Source of the DNA: Pyrus communis
Lineage: Eukaryota > Streptophyta > Magnoliopsida > Rosales > Rosaceae
NCBI RefSeq assembly: GCF_963583255.1
Contig: NC_084819.1
Coordinates: 1,247,501 to 1,311,500, forward strand
Direction of reading: 5' to 3'
DNA length: 64,000 nucleotides
Positions within the stretch are counted from its first letter, which is position 1. The number at the start of each line of letters is the position of its first letter. The notes beneath the pieces were generated by a model, which was not told the origin of the DNA, did no database searches, and saw only the letters and a program-made list of their open reading frames with translations. The translations under genes and the position numbers were made by a program. This document shows positions 10,557 to 21,289 of this stretch, in pieces.

Positions 10557-11532
10557 TAAAGGGCTGTGGTGACTCCTGTGGGAGCAATTAATTTGGATCT
10601 AAAAAGAACTTTGAAGTAGTTGAATGAAAAAGAGAGGCCTTAAATGATATGTGTAACAACTCCCAACCGTTTTCCTGCTGCTCGTTTGGAAAAAAAAAAA
10701 AAGAAATTTCAAAAGCCGAAAAAAAGAAAGAAGTCTTTTGCTTTTTGTTTCTTTCAATTTAAACCCTAAACCCTAAAATAAATTTACAAAATTTACAAAA
10801 TTACCCTTAGATTATTTTATGCACTCATTTTTGCGGCTTTTGATTTAATTTTTTTTTGCTGAGGGGCATTTTAGGTCTATTATTTTTGTCGAAGCTGTGA
10901 CCCTAAAATTGGGACGCTAGCTTTCTATATAAAAGATTTATGTGTAAGAATAGAAAAAAGATGTTTGGTTATGATTTTCCTTTCAGAAGTGAAAACAGTC
11001 CTCCCACCAAGCTTAATTATTTTCCACTATTCGTCGCTCACTCACTTTCACTTGAATTATTTTGTTTGTGTGGTGTCGAAATTTATTAAAAGAATCCAAG
11101 AAAACACAACCGGGCCTCCCCTCCTGAACAAAGCACGAAATATAAGGCGATGGAAGAGACAGAGGAAATGATACGAACGACTAGCTAGTGATAAGTCATC
11201 GCCACAGCTCACAGGAGCTAATAATCTAGAGGAAATAGACAAAAGAGTAGGGCAACGGTTGGACGGGGGAGCCATCTCTGGACTTTTCTATTGATTGGAG
11301 CATGGATTCACATGTTACACATTTTAAGAGGGATTTGAAGGACGCATGTTTACATAAATTGATGTCGGACTCTCGTCTAAGAGTTAAAGAGGAATATCAC
11401 TAAACCTAATTCGCGTTAAAATTCTTATTAAAGGCCGAATCCTTAGAATGTACTTGAAAGTGCTTTTTGAAGAAGCTTCTCCAAAAAGCATTTATATGAA
11501 TCAAAAGCTTTTCTAACTTTTTCTATCATACG

Positions 11533-11884
11533 TAAGCCTGGTTTGGTACTGAGGTGATTCTGAAAAAAGCTGGTATAAAAAAAAGCTGAAAGCTATTTTT
11601 GTGTTTAGTAAACATTTAGTTTTAGATTTTTTTCACAATTTTTGGTGAAAAAAAAGCCAAAAACAAGAAGTTACAAAACCCAACTTTAAAAAACCGGCTT
11701 TTTTTTCACATCTGTTTTACATAAAAGTTTACCAAACACTATAATACTGCTTTTTTTTTTTTTCAAAAGCACTTTTACAAAAATGTTTACTAAACACTTT
11801 GCTGCTTTGTTTCACAACTGCTTATTCTTACAGCACAGCAGAAGCAACTTTTTTTTCAAGGCACAGCAATACTAAATCAACCCG
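11533..11884. mobile_element. MITE, family 2
   Basis: Left end AAGCCTGGTTTGGTACTGAG, right end AATACTAAATCAACCCG, roughly inverted. The interior has paired GTTTAGTAAAC and GTTTACTAAAC segments and A/T-rich runs. About 350 bp, non-coding. Confidence 0.65.
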
Positions 11885-12604
11885 TAGTCAGAAGCGTTTT
11901 GGCTCAGTACTAGCTTAAGGAACAGCATTATAACAACTCGAAGCCACGGATTTGTCATTTGGCTAGCTAGAAGAACAGGATCAAAAGGCCCCAAAGAAGA
12001 CCAACCGAGGCACAGGAAAGGGCACTTGAGAATTGCCCAACCTACGTACACCTGACCCAACCATATACATAATGTCAAAGGAACCCAATGAATCGAGTCA
12101 CTTGAATATTTTCAAAACCAGGTAGAAGACAGTACTTGGAAGAGGAAATTTGAGGCTCAAATCCACACACACACACACACACACCTTTCATTTCATGAGC
12201 TACAAGAAAAAAAGTAACGTCATCTTCAGCTGCTACGTCCATACGAAAATATTTGCAAGACCACCGTTCCCAGCACATCAAGCTCAACATGTTTGGGAAT
12301 GTGAGGTGGTGATCGATCGTAACTCGCTTCCCGTAAAACTGGATCATTTGCCAATTCCCTGAATCAAAGACATAACTAAACTCATCAATCTGTAAATAAA
12401 ATTTATCTACGCGAGAACTTCAATTAAGTACAACAAAGGAACGTGTGCCTATACCTCCAAAAAACCATAAATGTTCTCTTGCATTAAAGAATCCTAGGAG
12501 ATACCAAATATAAATTTGAGAAACAACAATAAAAATGTTTAACTACTGACTAATGCTATAGCCAGTATATGTTCTTGTTCATCTTAATGTATATTAGGTA
12601 AATA

Positions 12605-12640
12605 CTAGCAAAAATGTCCGCGCATTGCTGCGGGACTTGA
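12605..12640 (-). mobile_element. Helitron 3' terminus, minus strand, bordering block B
   Basis: The minus strand reads TTCAAGTCCCGCAGCAATGC then GCGGACATTTTTGCTAG and T. This is a GC stem-loop followed by CTAG|T. It is the same terminal family as the plus-strand end at 25328-25358 but in opposite orientation. The Helitron body extends to higher coordinates, into block B. Confidence 0.7.
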
Positions 12641-13234
12641 ATGCACCAGCCTTAACCACATGAATAAGACATTTAACCTAAAAAAAAAAAAATTCAACAT
12701 AATCATGAATGAACAAAAGGGATAGATGAGTGAAAGGTGTCGGTAAGATAAGCAGTTTGGCTTTTATATACATTCAACTGAGCTGATTACAAAGATTACC
12801 GTTGCAAAAAATGCTCTGTTTCCTGAGAAACATAAGCAACATGCATTTAACACTTATATTGCTCTTCAAGTTAAGATAGCAAAATATACGTCCAGCAGGC
12901 CAGGCACGTGTTTTAACAGCTAAACAAAAATGCAAAAAATGTGTGTTGTTCTTGTTTCAACAGCTAATCTTTCAAGCACTAATGTATGCATTAATGTATA
13001 ATATCTGAGATCCTATTTGTTTTTTATTGACTGATGGTTCAACATCATCCACCTAATTCATATCACACATCCATAGATACCTGAGAACACTTATTCTCAC
13101 CACCATTGCGTTGTTACTTTAGTATGTTTTTTCACTGAGAAGAAAAGGAAAGAGCATCACGAAAAAAACTAACAATTTCAACTCTAAAACGTCACCTTAT
13201 TCCTATAACCCACCTCAATCAACAACAAAAGAAG

Positions 13235-13550
13235 AAAAATAATTGATCCCTTCAAAGATGCTTTCATAAACTAAAAGATGTCCTACCCATCCAAACGAAA
13301 GGGGGATGTTATTTTCAGTCCCATGTGATATCGGGACAATGGAAAAATAATTGATCCCTTCAAAGACGCTTTCATAAACTAAAAGATGTCCTACCCATCC
13401 TGACGAAAGGGGGATGTTATTTTCAGTCCCATGTGATATCGGGACAATGGAAAAATAATTGATCCCTTCAAAGATGCTTTCATAAACTAAAAGATGTCCT
13501 ACCCATCCAAACAAAAGGGGGATGTTATTTTCAGTCCCATGTGATAAGCA
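13235..13550 (-). repeat. Three 108-bp tandem repeats
   Basis: Three units with starts 108 bp apart (AATTGATCCC at 13241, 13349 and 13457). Because 108 is a multiple of three, the minus strand stays open and reads repeats of GWVGHLLVYES[IV]FEGINYF. No start context or known domain is evident. Present identically arranged in copy 2. Confidence 0.9.
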
Positions 13551-13644
13551 TGTTTACAATCATACAGGTCAGATTTCTCTTTTAAAATAATCATTTCAAT
13601 ATGCCTTTGCTCAAGGAGAGACAATTACAAAGAGAGAATAATAC

Positions 13645-13822
13645 CTGTTTTTTATTAAGACGGTAGCAAAATTCGTTATAGAGTCGTCCTCCAAGCTTTT
13701 CATCTTTTATATCAACAAACACCAAAACTGGGCAGCTTGGTATATCAACAGACGGTTTACCATCCAAATCATGTTTAAGCAATTCATCAGCTATATACAT
13801 CTCCTTCAAGAGATGTTTGGAC
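13645..13822 (-). pseudogene. Captured exon, diacylglycerol kinase-like
   Basis: A 178-nt open exon on the minus strand between an AG acceptor (TTGTAG at 13823-13828) and a GT donor (CAG|GTATTA). It encodes KEMYIADELLKHDLDGKPS, then SCPVLVFV and LGG. The segment CPVLVFV-x(5-8)-GG resembles the start of a diacylglycerol kinase catalytic domain, but the usual NxKSGG is replaced by DIKDEKLGG. No other kinase exons were found nearby, so this is at best a fragment. The copy 2 counterpart (37954-38131) has one substitution (I to K/A type change in YIAD/YKAD). The family assignment is tentative. Confidence 0.4.
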
Positions 13823-15059
13823 CTACAATTTGATCCGCAGTATTCTTATTGCATGTAAAACTAATTTTGGGGAACCAAATCTTAGCAAACCAAACAAAAC
13901 AAAACCCCAAATCAATTAAAAAAAAAAAAATCAGGCCAAAAGAACCCCACACCTAACAAAACCCCAGATTCGCTGAAAAAGAGATTTATCTTATTTTAGC
14001 AAAATGAATTCCAACTGGCCACAAACCAAAGCCTTGACCAAAATGAATTGCACTTAAGTGTCAACCAAATTTGCAAACATTTAAAAGTTCTTCGATTTTC
14101 ACACGCCAAAACAACATATCAAATTAAAAAACCCAATGCAATGTTAGTGAAATAAACTCGCACGGTATTTTAAGCGGTAAAACAATCACCTTACAAATGA
14201 ATAGGCATATCTGATTCTTCCAAATCCTTTCACCTCCATCCGAGAATACGTCCCCTGTGTCACCACAAAAACATGTAAAAAATCCTTTCACCTCCATCCG
14301 AAAATCAAATGCTATAAACACCAAATTCCAAACAATGATTGTATGCATATCCCAGCCACAAGGGAACCAAATTTAAAGAATTATTTGGAGATGAAAAGCC
14401 TAATGTAAACCCTAATAAAGTTCATAAATTTTATAATAATCCTCCGATGCGGGACAACATGACGACCCTATTGTCGAGTTGTGTTTGTATTCCGTTCCAA
14501 GGACTGCGTAACTAACAAATCAGGGCTCAAAAATTGAGATTTATCTTTCAGAGGAAGTGAGAGAGAGTGTTACAGTGACAATGGCAGTGAGAGCTAAGAA
14601 ATAGGAATCCATGACTCTTCCCATGGAAATTGTTCTGGATTGTTGCTCTTGAATAAAAATCTCTCTGCCTTGCTTGCAGCTGCTGAGTTATCAAAAGTGG
14701 AAAGGAAGCCCTTCGAAAATTCAATACAACAGGAAAATTTTATTTGCTGCAGTTTAACACCATCAGATTCCAAGTAAATCATACTATTTTAACAATTCTA
14801 AAGTTTAACGTCATGTGGATTTGGCAAACTAATTCTGCACAAAAATAATATTTTGAGGATTCATAAGAATGCGGGATTGAAAGAAGAGTGCAGTGTCTTG
14901 AAATAAAAGTAACTGCAAAGGAAATTAACAGTTTGCATCATTGAATCGAACTAAAAACATAGTAATGCCATTAAATCTCTCCTCTTAGAATTACATATCA
15001 TTGTTTATATGGTTTGCTGTAAATAGTAGAATTCAACGAAAAACTTTCAATAAGAAGAA

Positions 15060-15189
15060 CTGAAGGCAGTGGCCAGTTTGCCATTGCAAACACTTCCAGT
15101 CGGCTGATGGTTCACAAAGTCCCTTCCATAAAGAGGGTAATCAACCTTTCGGTGTCTGCCAACCACCGCCTTACATCCAAAGCCCCCAT
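15060..15189 (-). pseudogene. Captured exon, GDSL esterase/lipase-like
   Basis: After an AG acceptor (GTTGCTGCAG), the minus strand encodes a segment containing VDYPLYGRDFVNHQPTG and CNGKLAT. This is the block following the GDS motif in plant GDSL esterase/lipases (YPPYGxDF...PTGRFxNGKL). The catalytic GDS and downstream blocks are absent, Arg of GRF is changed, and a stop follows shortly after the exon. I infer an isolated fragment carried by the mobile block. The counterpart at 39363-39491 is nearly identical. Confidence 0.6.
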
Positions 15190-16005
15190 CTGCAGCAACC
15201 TAAACCAACCAAAATCCTAAATCCTAAAATTCCCAAACACAATAAATCCATTAGCAATTCTGAGACTTTCAAATATAAGGAGATGGACCAACACAGAGAG
15301 AAAAGACTTAAATTTACAGCAAGATGAAAGCTTTTTCAAATTTGAGGGTCAAATCTAATGAAATTTAGCAAAACGACCAAACAGATGTGGAATCTTTTGC
15401 ATCCCTGGGAATTCTGGATTAGGGTCATACGGAGATGAAGATATAAGCAATGTCTATAGGGATTTTAATTTGGTAATTGTTCTTTTATTCTTGAAGACAT
15501 GCTAGAGTAAAAGTTTCAAAGACTAATTCTAAAGTTTTCTCAAATAAATAAGTGTAGGCTGAATGGTTCATTGCTATTGAGAAAAGAAAACACCTTGACA
15601 AAGTGGAAGCAATCTTATCGTGTGTGTTAAGCTTTTTTGATTATTGGAAACCCATGATATACAATCATGAGCTCTACGTATAGAAACATTGGAATTGTCG
15701 TGAGAAAAAATCAATTACCAACCACATGACCACAATTTAAACCTCGCCTTGCTTGCTAATTGTGGGGTTTTAAAGCTAGAGGCCCATTAAACATTGACAG
15801 ACACCAGACTCCCCAATGATGGAAATTTCTATTGCATATCTGACCGAAACAACCTTCACACAGAATGTCCACTTAGAAGCCTACTCCCTACAACCAATTT
15901 TAAAACATGCATAGAAATTTTGCATGTTTGATTTCTGAACAATCAGTATCTAAGCTAGCAGAACTTTGGAAATGCTTCACAAAAGAATACGTATAGGGTG
16001 GACTA

Positions 16006-16062
16006 ATATATATATGTGTGTGTGTGTGCGCGCGCGCGCGCGTGTGTGCGCTTGCGTGTGTT
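16006..16062 (+). repeat. Alternating purine-pyrimidine microsatellite (AT-GT-GC)
   Basis: Consecutive AT, GT, GC and GT dinucleotide runs. The counterpart at 40310-40345 lacks the GC part. Confidence 0.9.
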
Positions 16063-17879
16063 TGTCCAACTGTCCATAAATTCCTTGCCAAATCAACCTT
16101 GACCCATTCGAATCTATAAATTTGAATTTGTTTAAATTCCCATGGCTACACTTCTTCACAAACACTTATCAGCTGCTAAAAATTAAACTGACCAGCTATG
16201 ATTACTGTGCTGAGCTACAGGATACAAAATGTGTGATATAATTCTGTTTGTTTAGTAAAACTATTACACAGCTAATTTTTCTCTCGCCTCTCTTTTCCTT
16301 TCAATAATGATTGATACAAAACAGCCATTCTTCATTGGGAATCAAGGATTGCAACATTAATATTATCAATGATCGACAATGTAAATTGACCCAAAAAAAG
16401 GATAGTCCACATTAAAATATGTTAAGACCTAAAACATTCTTCTACATCCACCAAAAATCTTCACTTTTTAAATCCTCTAAAATTATATCGTGGTCAAATA
16501 CATTTGAATTTTCATAAGCTTTATGCTGTTAAAAGTTTAAAATCAGATAATAAAACATAAGTAAGCAGAGGATAGGAAGTCAATGAAACCTGCAATGTTA
16601 AATCCCGAGTCGGCAGCACGTTTCCTGCAATGGTTCACATGGCTACCTCAAAACAGGTTGACAATTAAGCTTCATTATGAATGGAAAGATTAATAGATGA
16701 CAATTAAGAAGGATCAAGAGAAACAAAAAAGCCAATGAACTGATGAAAGAGCAAAAAAGAGAAACAAAAAACCTCAACTAAGCAATTAAATGGAGTATTA
16801 CTTGATAGAGCTGGAAAAGTACCCAGGTCCTCAGAGAGAGGATCAAGAGTGACTGATGAGAGTGCAGAGAAACGAATGATTGAGAAATTCAAGCTCTGAG
16901 CTCAAAGTTGGGGCTTCCACTTTCCAACTGGGGAAGAAATAACAGACGAAACACAGAGAGCCAATCCACCTAAAATATTAATCAAATGGGTTTTCTTCTA
17001 ATTCAAAATTTGGACCACCCAAATTCCGATGAAGCAATAACCATTCAAAATTCCAACAGATTGAAGCCCTCACAGACTACAGACCATCAATACCCACCAG
17101 TAAAAATTTTGAAAACAGTAATAATGAAGGAAAAAGAAATTAAAGATGCGAGCCATTCTCTAAATCTCAGACACCAATCCAAATTACCAGTAATTTGCAC
17201 ACCAATCTCAGACACCGGAATGTTGGCTGCAGCTAAATAAACAACACATTAGGACCAAGCAACTTTCTGTTTTGAGCCACACACACACACACACACAAAA
17301 TATGATACAAAACTGTAAAAAAAGCAGCAAAAGGCATTCTCAAAATACACAAAAATATAAGATCAGATGAATCCCTATGTATTCGAGTTTCAGATCACAA
17401 AAAAATTTACATTCTTCAATAAAAAAAAACCCAAAGAAAAAGGCTGAAATTATATACCTCAAGCACAAACAGCTTAGAAGCCTACACACAATACAAACAA
17501 CAACAACAACAACAAAGCCTTTTCTCACCAAGTGGGGTCGGCTATATGAATTCTAGAATGCTATTGCGCTCCCCAGAAAATGAAAACCACCGTTTCTTGA
17601 AAATACAAAGAGAACCAAATCATACACCCACACTCAGAATTCCAACATAAAAACAAAACCCCAAATTATTTTTTTTACGCAATGACTCATTTATTTATAA
17701 ATTCAAGAAGCAGTAAAATCCAAACAACTCTTTCGTTTATGAACAACCCAACTTCTGTAGAACAGATGTGAATACCTGCATAAACATTCGACGCGTAACC
17801 CATTGCTCAATCCTTCGAGTAAAAGTTAAACAAATGCCAATATAGTAGTTTGAGGGAGGCGCATTGCTACAGACGAAGT

Positions 17880-18110
17880 TGAAGGAAAATAGAAGCTCTG
17901 CAGATAGCAGGCTGGGATCCACAACTATTCAAAAATTGAAGATCCCAGTAGCAGGACAGTGAAGAAATCCCCGGGAGAGTGCAGAAACACAAAATCAAAG
18001 CTCTAGCCAGCTGGGACCGAGAACCATTCAAAATTGAAGATCCCGAAGCAGGGCAGTAGGGAAGCACAAAAATCCCAGGGGCCAAGGGAGTGCAGAAGAA
18101 CAAAACCAAT
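17880..18110. repeat. Imperfect tandem repeat, unit about 95-105 bp
   Basis: Two units beginning GCTGGGA and containing ATTGAAGATCCC, GGGCAGT/GGACAGT and GGGAGAGTGCAGAA-type sequence. Same arrangement in copy 2 (42165-42395), where a short deletion lies just beyond. Confidence 0.65.
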
Positions 18111-18654
18111 GAAGTAGAAGAAGCAGACGACACCTCAACACAAAAAGCAAAGAAAAAAGTAGAGAGTTTTAGTGGCAAGGGTAGAAATTCATTTAATATT
18201 GGCATGAACATGATAATCCAGGCAAAACAACTGAGGAAGTCTTTTTACCTAGCCGCAGCATGAGCAATGTCAAATCCACCCATATGTCAAAACCCTATAC
18301 TTAATTTTCATATAAAAAAATCCAAATAGAAAATCAAGACAAATCATAGTTGTCGGATTCGGTGAAATGGTGTCCGAATCCCGTATCGGTACGTACGCAC
18401 CAGTACTTTTTGGATTCGGTGGTCAGTTCGGTGGTTCATCCAATAATCTCTAATAATTTTTAATCAGAAAACAGAAAAGAAAAAACACCTGTAATTTTTG
18501 GGAAGAGAGGATGGAAACAACTGGAATTTTGGGAAGCTCTGTGCTTCTGGTTTTCATCAGGTAGAGAGCAGACGAAGAGGGAGAGGAAGAGAGATAAAAT
18601 GTTTAGTTTAATTGTAATTTTCAACTTTTTTGTTGTGTTAGTGGGGGGATCCAT

Positions 18655-18897
18655 CTGGAGTGTTGATTTTTTTGAGGAGAAGTAAGGAGGGACAAGGATT
18701 GTTTGTTCTCCCATTCTTTGTGTTTTCCTGTTTTTAATGGTCATGGTTAAAGCACGATAATATTTTATATTGTTTTTTTATAGAAATAATAAGATAAAAA
18801 TAAATAGTAATATAAAATATTGACGTGGTTTAACCGTGACCACGCAAACAAGAGAGCACGGAAAATGGGAGGGCAAACAATCCTTGTCCAGTAAATA
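18655..18897. mobile_element. MITE, family 3
   Basis: Left end GGACAAGGATTGTTTGTTC and right end GCAAACAATCCTTGTCC are inverted. The inner arms GGTCATGGTTAAAGCACG and GTGGTTTAACCGTGACCAC also pair. About 240 bp. Confidence 0.75.
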
Positions 18898-19759
18898 GTG
18901 GGAGGCTGATAGCATTTCCCCAAGTTCGATATTAATTTAATATTTATATTAGCGTATAAACACACACAAAGTGTGTGAAAAAATTTTGTATTTTTGTTTT
19001 TGAAATAGAAGGGGAAAAGAAGGGAGTGATGGAAACGTGGGAGTGGGAAGTTTTGTTTTATTTTTTATTTTTTTAATTAAAAATATGTTATGAATTCATG
19101 TTTACTCCTTATGTGATTTTCGAAACCCAACATGCGAAGGGTTAATTAAAGGGTTTAGGGTTTAGAGTACTTGCTATTTGTTCTGTTAGTATCATGATTT
19201 TCATTCAGTGAACACATCTCAAGGCGACAAAGTGGAGGGATTGTTTTTGCCAAGTCATCGTTTTGGGTTTGGGGAGTGGGGAGGGTTAAACCCTCGAGGG
19301 AGAGTGTCTTTACAAATTTAATTTGCTTTTATATCCGATTGTATTGAAGTAATTGTAGGTTGCATGACATTACTGTTCAATTATAGCTTTGGTCGAGGGC
19401 CCTTGCAATTTACTCAACATTTCACCTAGGCCTTGAGCTTTCGTATTCTTCACGGAACCAAATTAGTTGTGTTGGATTCAAAATATTCCTAAATTTTTTT
19501 TGTTTTATTTTTTGGTGTGTCTTTGATCATTTAGCTGAAATTTCATTAGATTTCGTCGTTAAATTTGAAAGTCTTAGGGTTGCTAACGGATTTACTTTTT
19601 GTAAATTTCAAAAATTTGGATTGTTGGAGGAAGCAGTTGATTTCTTGACGTTTTGAGGTATATAATTATGCGCCATCATTTTTTTTCAAAGCCTAATTAG
19701 TTATCTACCTTTTTTACTTATATTCGTGAAGCTTTCATGCTTGGATTTTAAATATATGA

Positions 19760-19965
19760 TTCATTTTTGTTCGTTTTAGCTTACATTGGAACTGAGTTTC
19801 TTTTTATTTTATGTGCGTATCTGTTATCTGTCCATTTATGTCAAGGTCGAGTAACTAAGCATGTATTTGGTGGTTTGAGCTTAGAATGGAATTGGGGTTC
19901 TTTCTATTTTGTTCACGTATCTATATCTGTCTATTTATGTAAAGCTTGAGAAAACTGAGTAGTCA
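19760..19965 (+). repeat. Imperfect tandem duplication, unit about 105 bp
   Basis: The pattern TGGAACTGAGTTTCTTTTTA ... GTATCTGTTATCTGTCCATT is followed by a diverged second copy with TGGAATTGGGGTTC ... GTATCTATATCTGTC. Non-coding as far as I can see. Confidence 0.6.
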
Positions 19966-20999
19966 ATGTATTTGTTCCAAACGCCATTCAAATTGGATAA
20001 TTGGTTTATTTGTTCTAAACCCCATTAGAATTGTGTTTGCTTGGATAGTTAGATTAGGAATTTTGGTTTGACATTTTGTGATTGGGATCTAATTACAGGT
20101 TTTGTGTTGCATGACTCCATGTTTCAGTTTTTGTCCTATTTATGTGGTTAGTTTGGGATCTAATTGTCCAGTAGTTGGACCTTTTTTTTTTTTTTTTTTT
20201 TTCCTTTTAATTTTGTCTGTGTGATTCTATGAGGGTTGAAGGTCCCTTGCCATCTCTGTTATTCTGGTTTAGGCTAGTGTTCTTGTTTTTTTATCGAATG
20301 TTGTTAGGCATTTTATCTCTGTGATTCTGTTATTGGTTGGTTGGTGTTTTAATTGGGTTTTTTTGATAGTTCCACCCCCTGCCCCCCCCCCCCCCCCAAC
20401 CAAAACAAAACTTCAAAGAGAGCATTGTTCATTGATCAACCAAGCAAACCCGACAGGTTAAGTTTTCCTCTCAATTATCCTCTTATGTGTAAATCTTAAT
20501 AAATATGGTTGCTTATCTTGGGTGTACATGTGTTATGCCGCTGATCAAAAACTGTTAGCCAATCTTTTTGCACCATTCTTTGACACTTTTTTGCATACCT
20601 ATTACGATTCTCTTTAACCTTATAAATTGTACCTTCATTCACAGCAAAAAAACTCACACCGGGTAAACAGAGACAACCAATTATGCTAGAATTACCAGAG
20701 AATTCCACAAATTGGTTGTCCCTAAGATTGAGCCCGCCAACAAAGAGCCGATAGCTGCACTCAAAACAAAGTCTCAAGCCAAAAAAACCAAAGATAGGTA
20801 AATTATAATTTGTTTTACACATACACGCCTGCATAACATTTGTTATACCAATGTTTGCTAAACTATGATTCATGTTTTTTACTATAGTGATGAAGATGTT
20901 CGCCCGCCGAAAAAATGAAGGATTGCCGTCTTCGTTATGAATTGCTACAAAGCTGCTCTCTATTTTTTTGCCTGTAAAACATGTGTTGCTGAAACATTT

Positions 21000-21289
21000 T
21001 TTTTTAGTTTTTTTGTAACTGCTTAAACAGGTGCTTAGGTTGCAGGGCATGTATTTTGCCACCCTAACTGTAAGGGCAAAATATGTGTGGACTACATCGT
21101 CCTTTTGTAACTAATGGAAACAGGGATCCTGCATCTTTATTGCTTTGAACATTTGGGATTTTTTTTTTTTTTTTTTTTTTTTTGTTTTTGTTTTTTTGTT
21201 TTTGTAACTACTTAACAGGTGCCTAGGCTACAAGGCATGCATTTTGCCATCGTAACTGCAGGGGTAAAATATGTTTGGACTGCATCTTC
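21000..21289 (+). repeat. Tandem duplication, about 165-190-bp unit, second copy split by an LTR
   Basis: The unit around TTGTAACTGCTTAAACAGGT ... CTACATCGTCCTTTTGTAAC recurs at 21200-21289, and its remainder continues at 25125-25180 after the solo LTR. The first unit therefore shows what the uninterrupted sequence looked like. Confidence 0.75.

Larger units (their letters stand above)
7786..10762 (+). repeat. Duplication block A, copy 1
   Basis: Direct repeat of 29198-32101, starting at TAGTGGTAGCAACGAAGGCC and ending at CTTTCAATTTAAA in both. Differences are mainly (AT)n length and one extra 175-bp unit here. It contains no gene that I recognise: it is composed of microsatellites, MITEs and a Helitron 3' end. 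Confidence 0.95.
10763..12973. other. A-B interval of copy 1 (no counterpart in copy 2)
   Basis: This interval replaces the 5.2 kb of 32102-37281. It holds a possible minus-strand Helitron 5' end near 10936 (TCTTTTATATAGAAAG with AAAATGCCCC downstream), a stretch at about 10940-11056 similar to 5480-5607, a family 2 MITE and a (CA)n tract at 12167-12184. The rightmost part, 12605-12973, is a Helitron 3' region. No gene was recognised; ORFs near 11872-12347 (minus) are under 100 aa with no known motif. Confidence 0.5.
12974..18564 (+). repeat. Duplication block B, copy 1
   Basis: Direct repeat of 37282-42841, from AAGCACTAATGTATGC to CATCAGGTAG, very similar throughout with small indels. It holds gene fragments resembling diacylglycerol kinase and GDSL lipase on the minus strand, plus a 108-bp tandem repeat. 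Between these, the many ORFs of 60-115 aa show no domain, so no intact gene is called. Confidence 0.95.

Noticed and set aside
20496..21062. 188-codon open frame on the minus strand
   Set aside because: No recognisable domain or splice context, and it lies in a repeat-rich segment overlapping a tandem duplication. It was left as an unassigned ORF.
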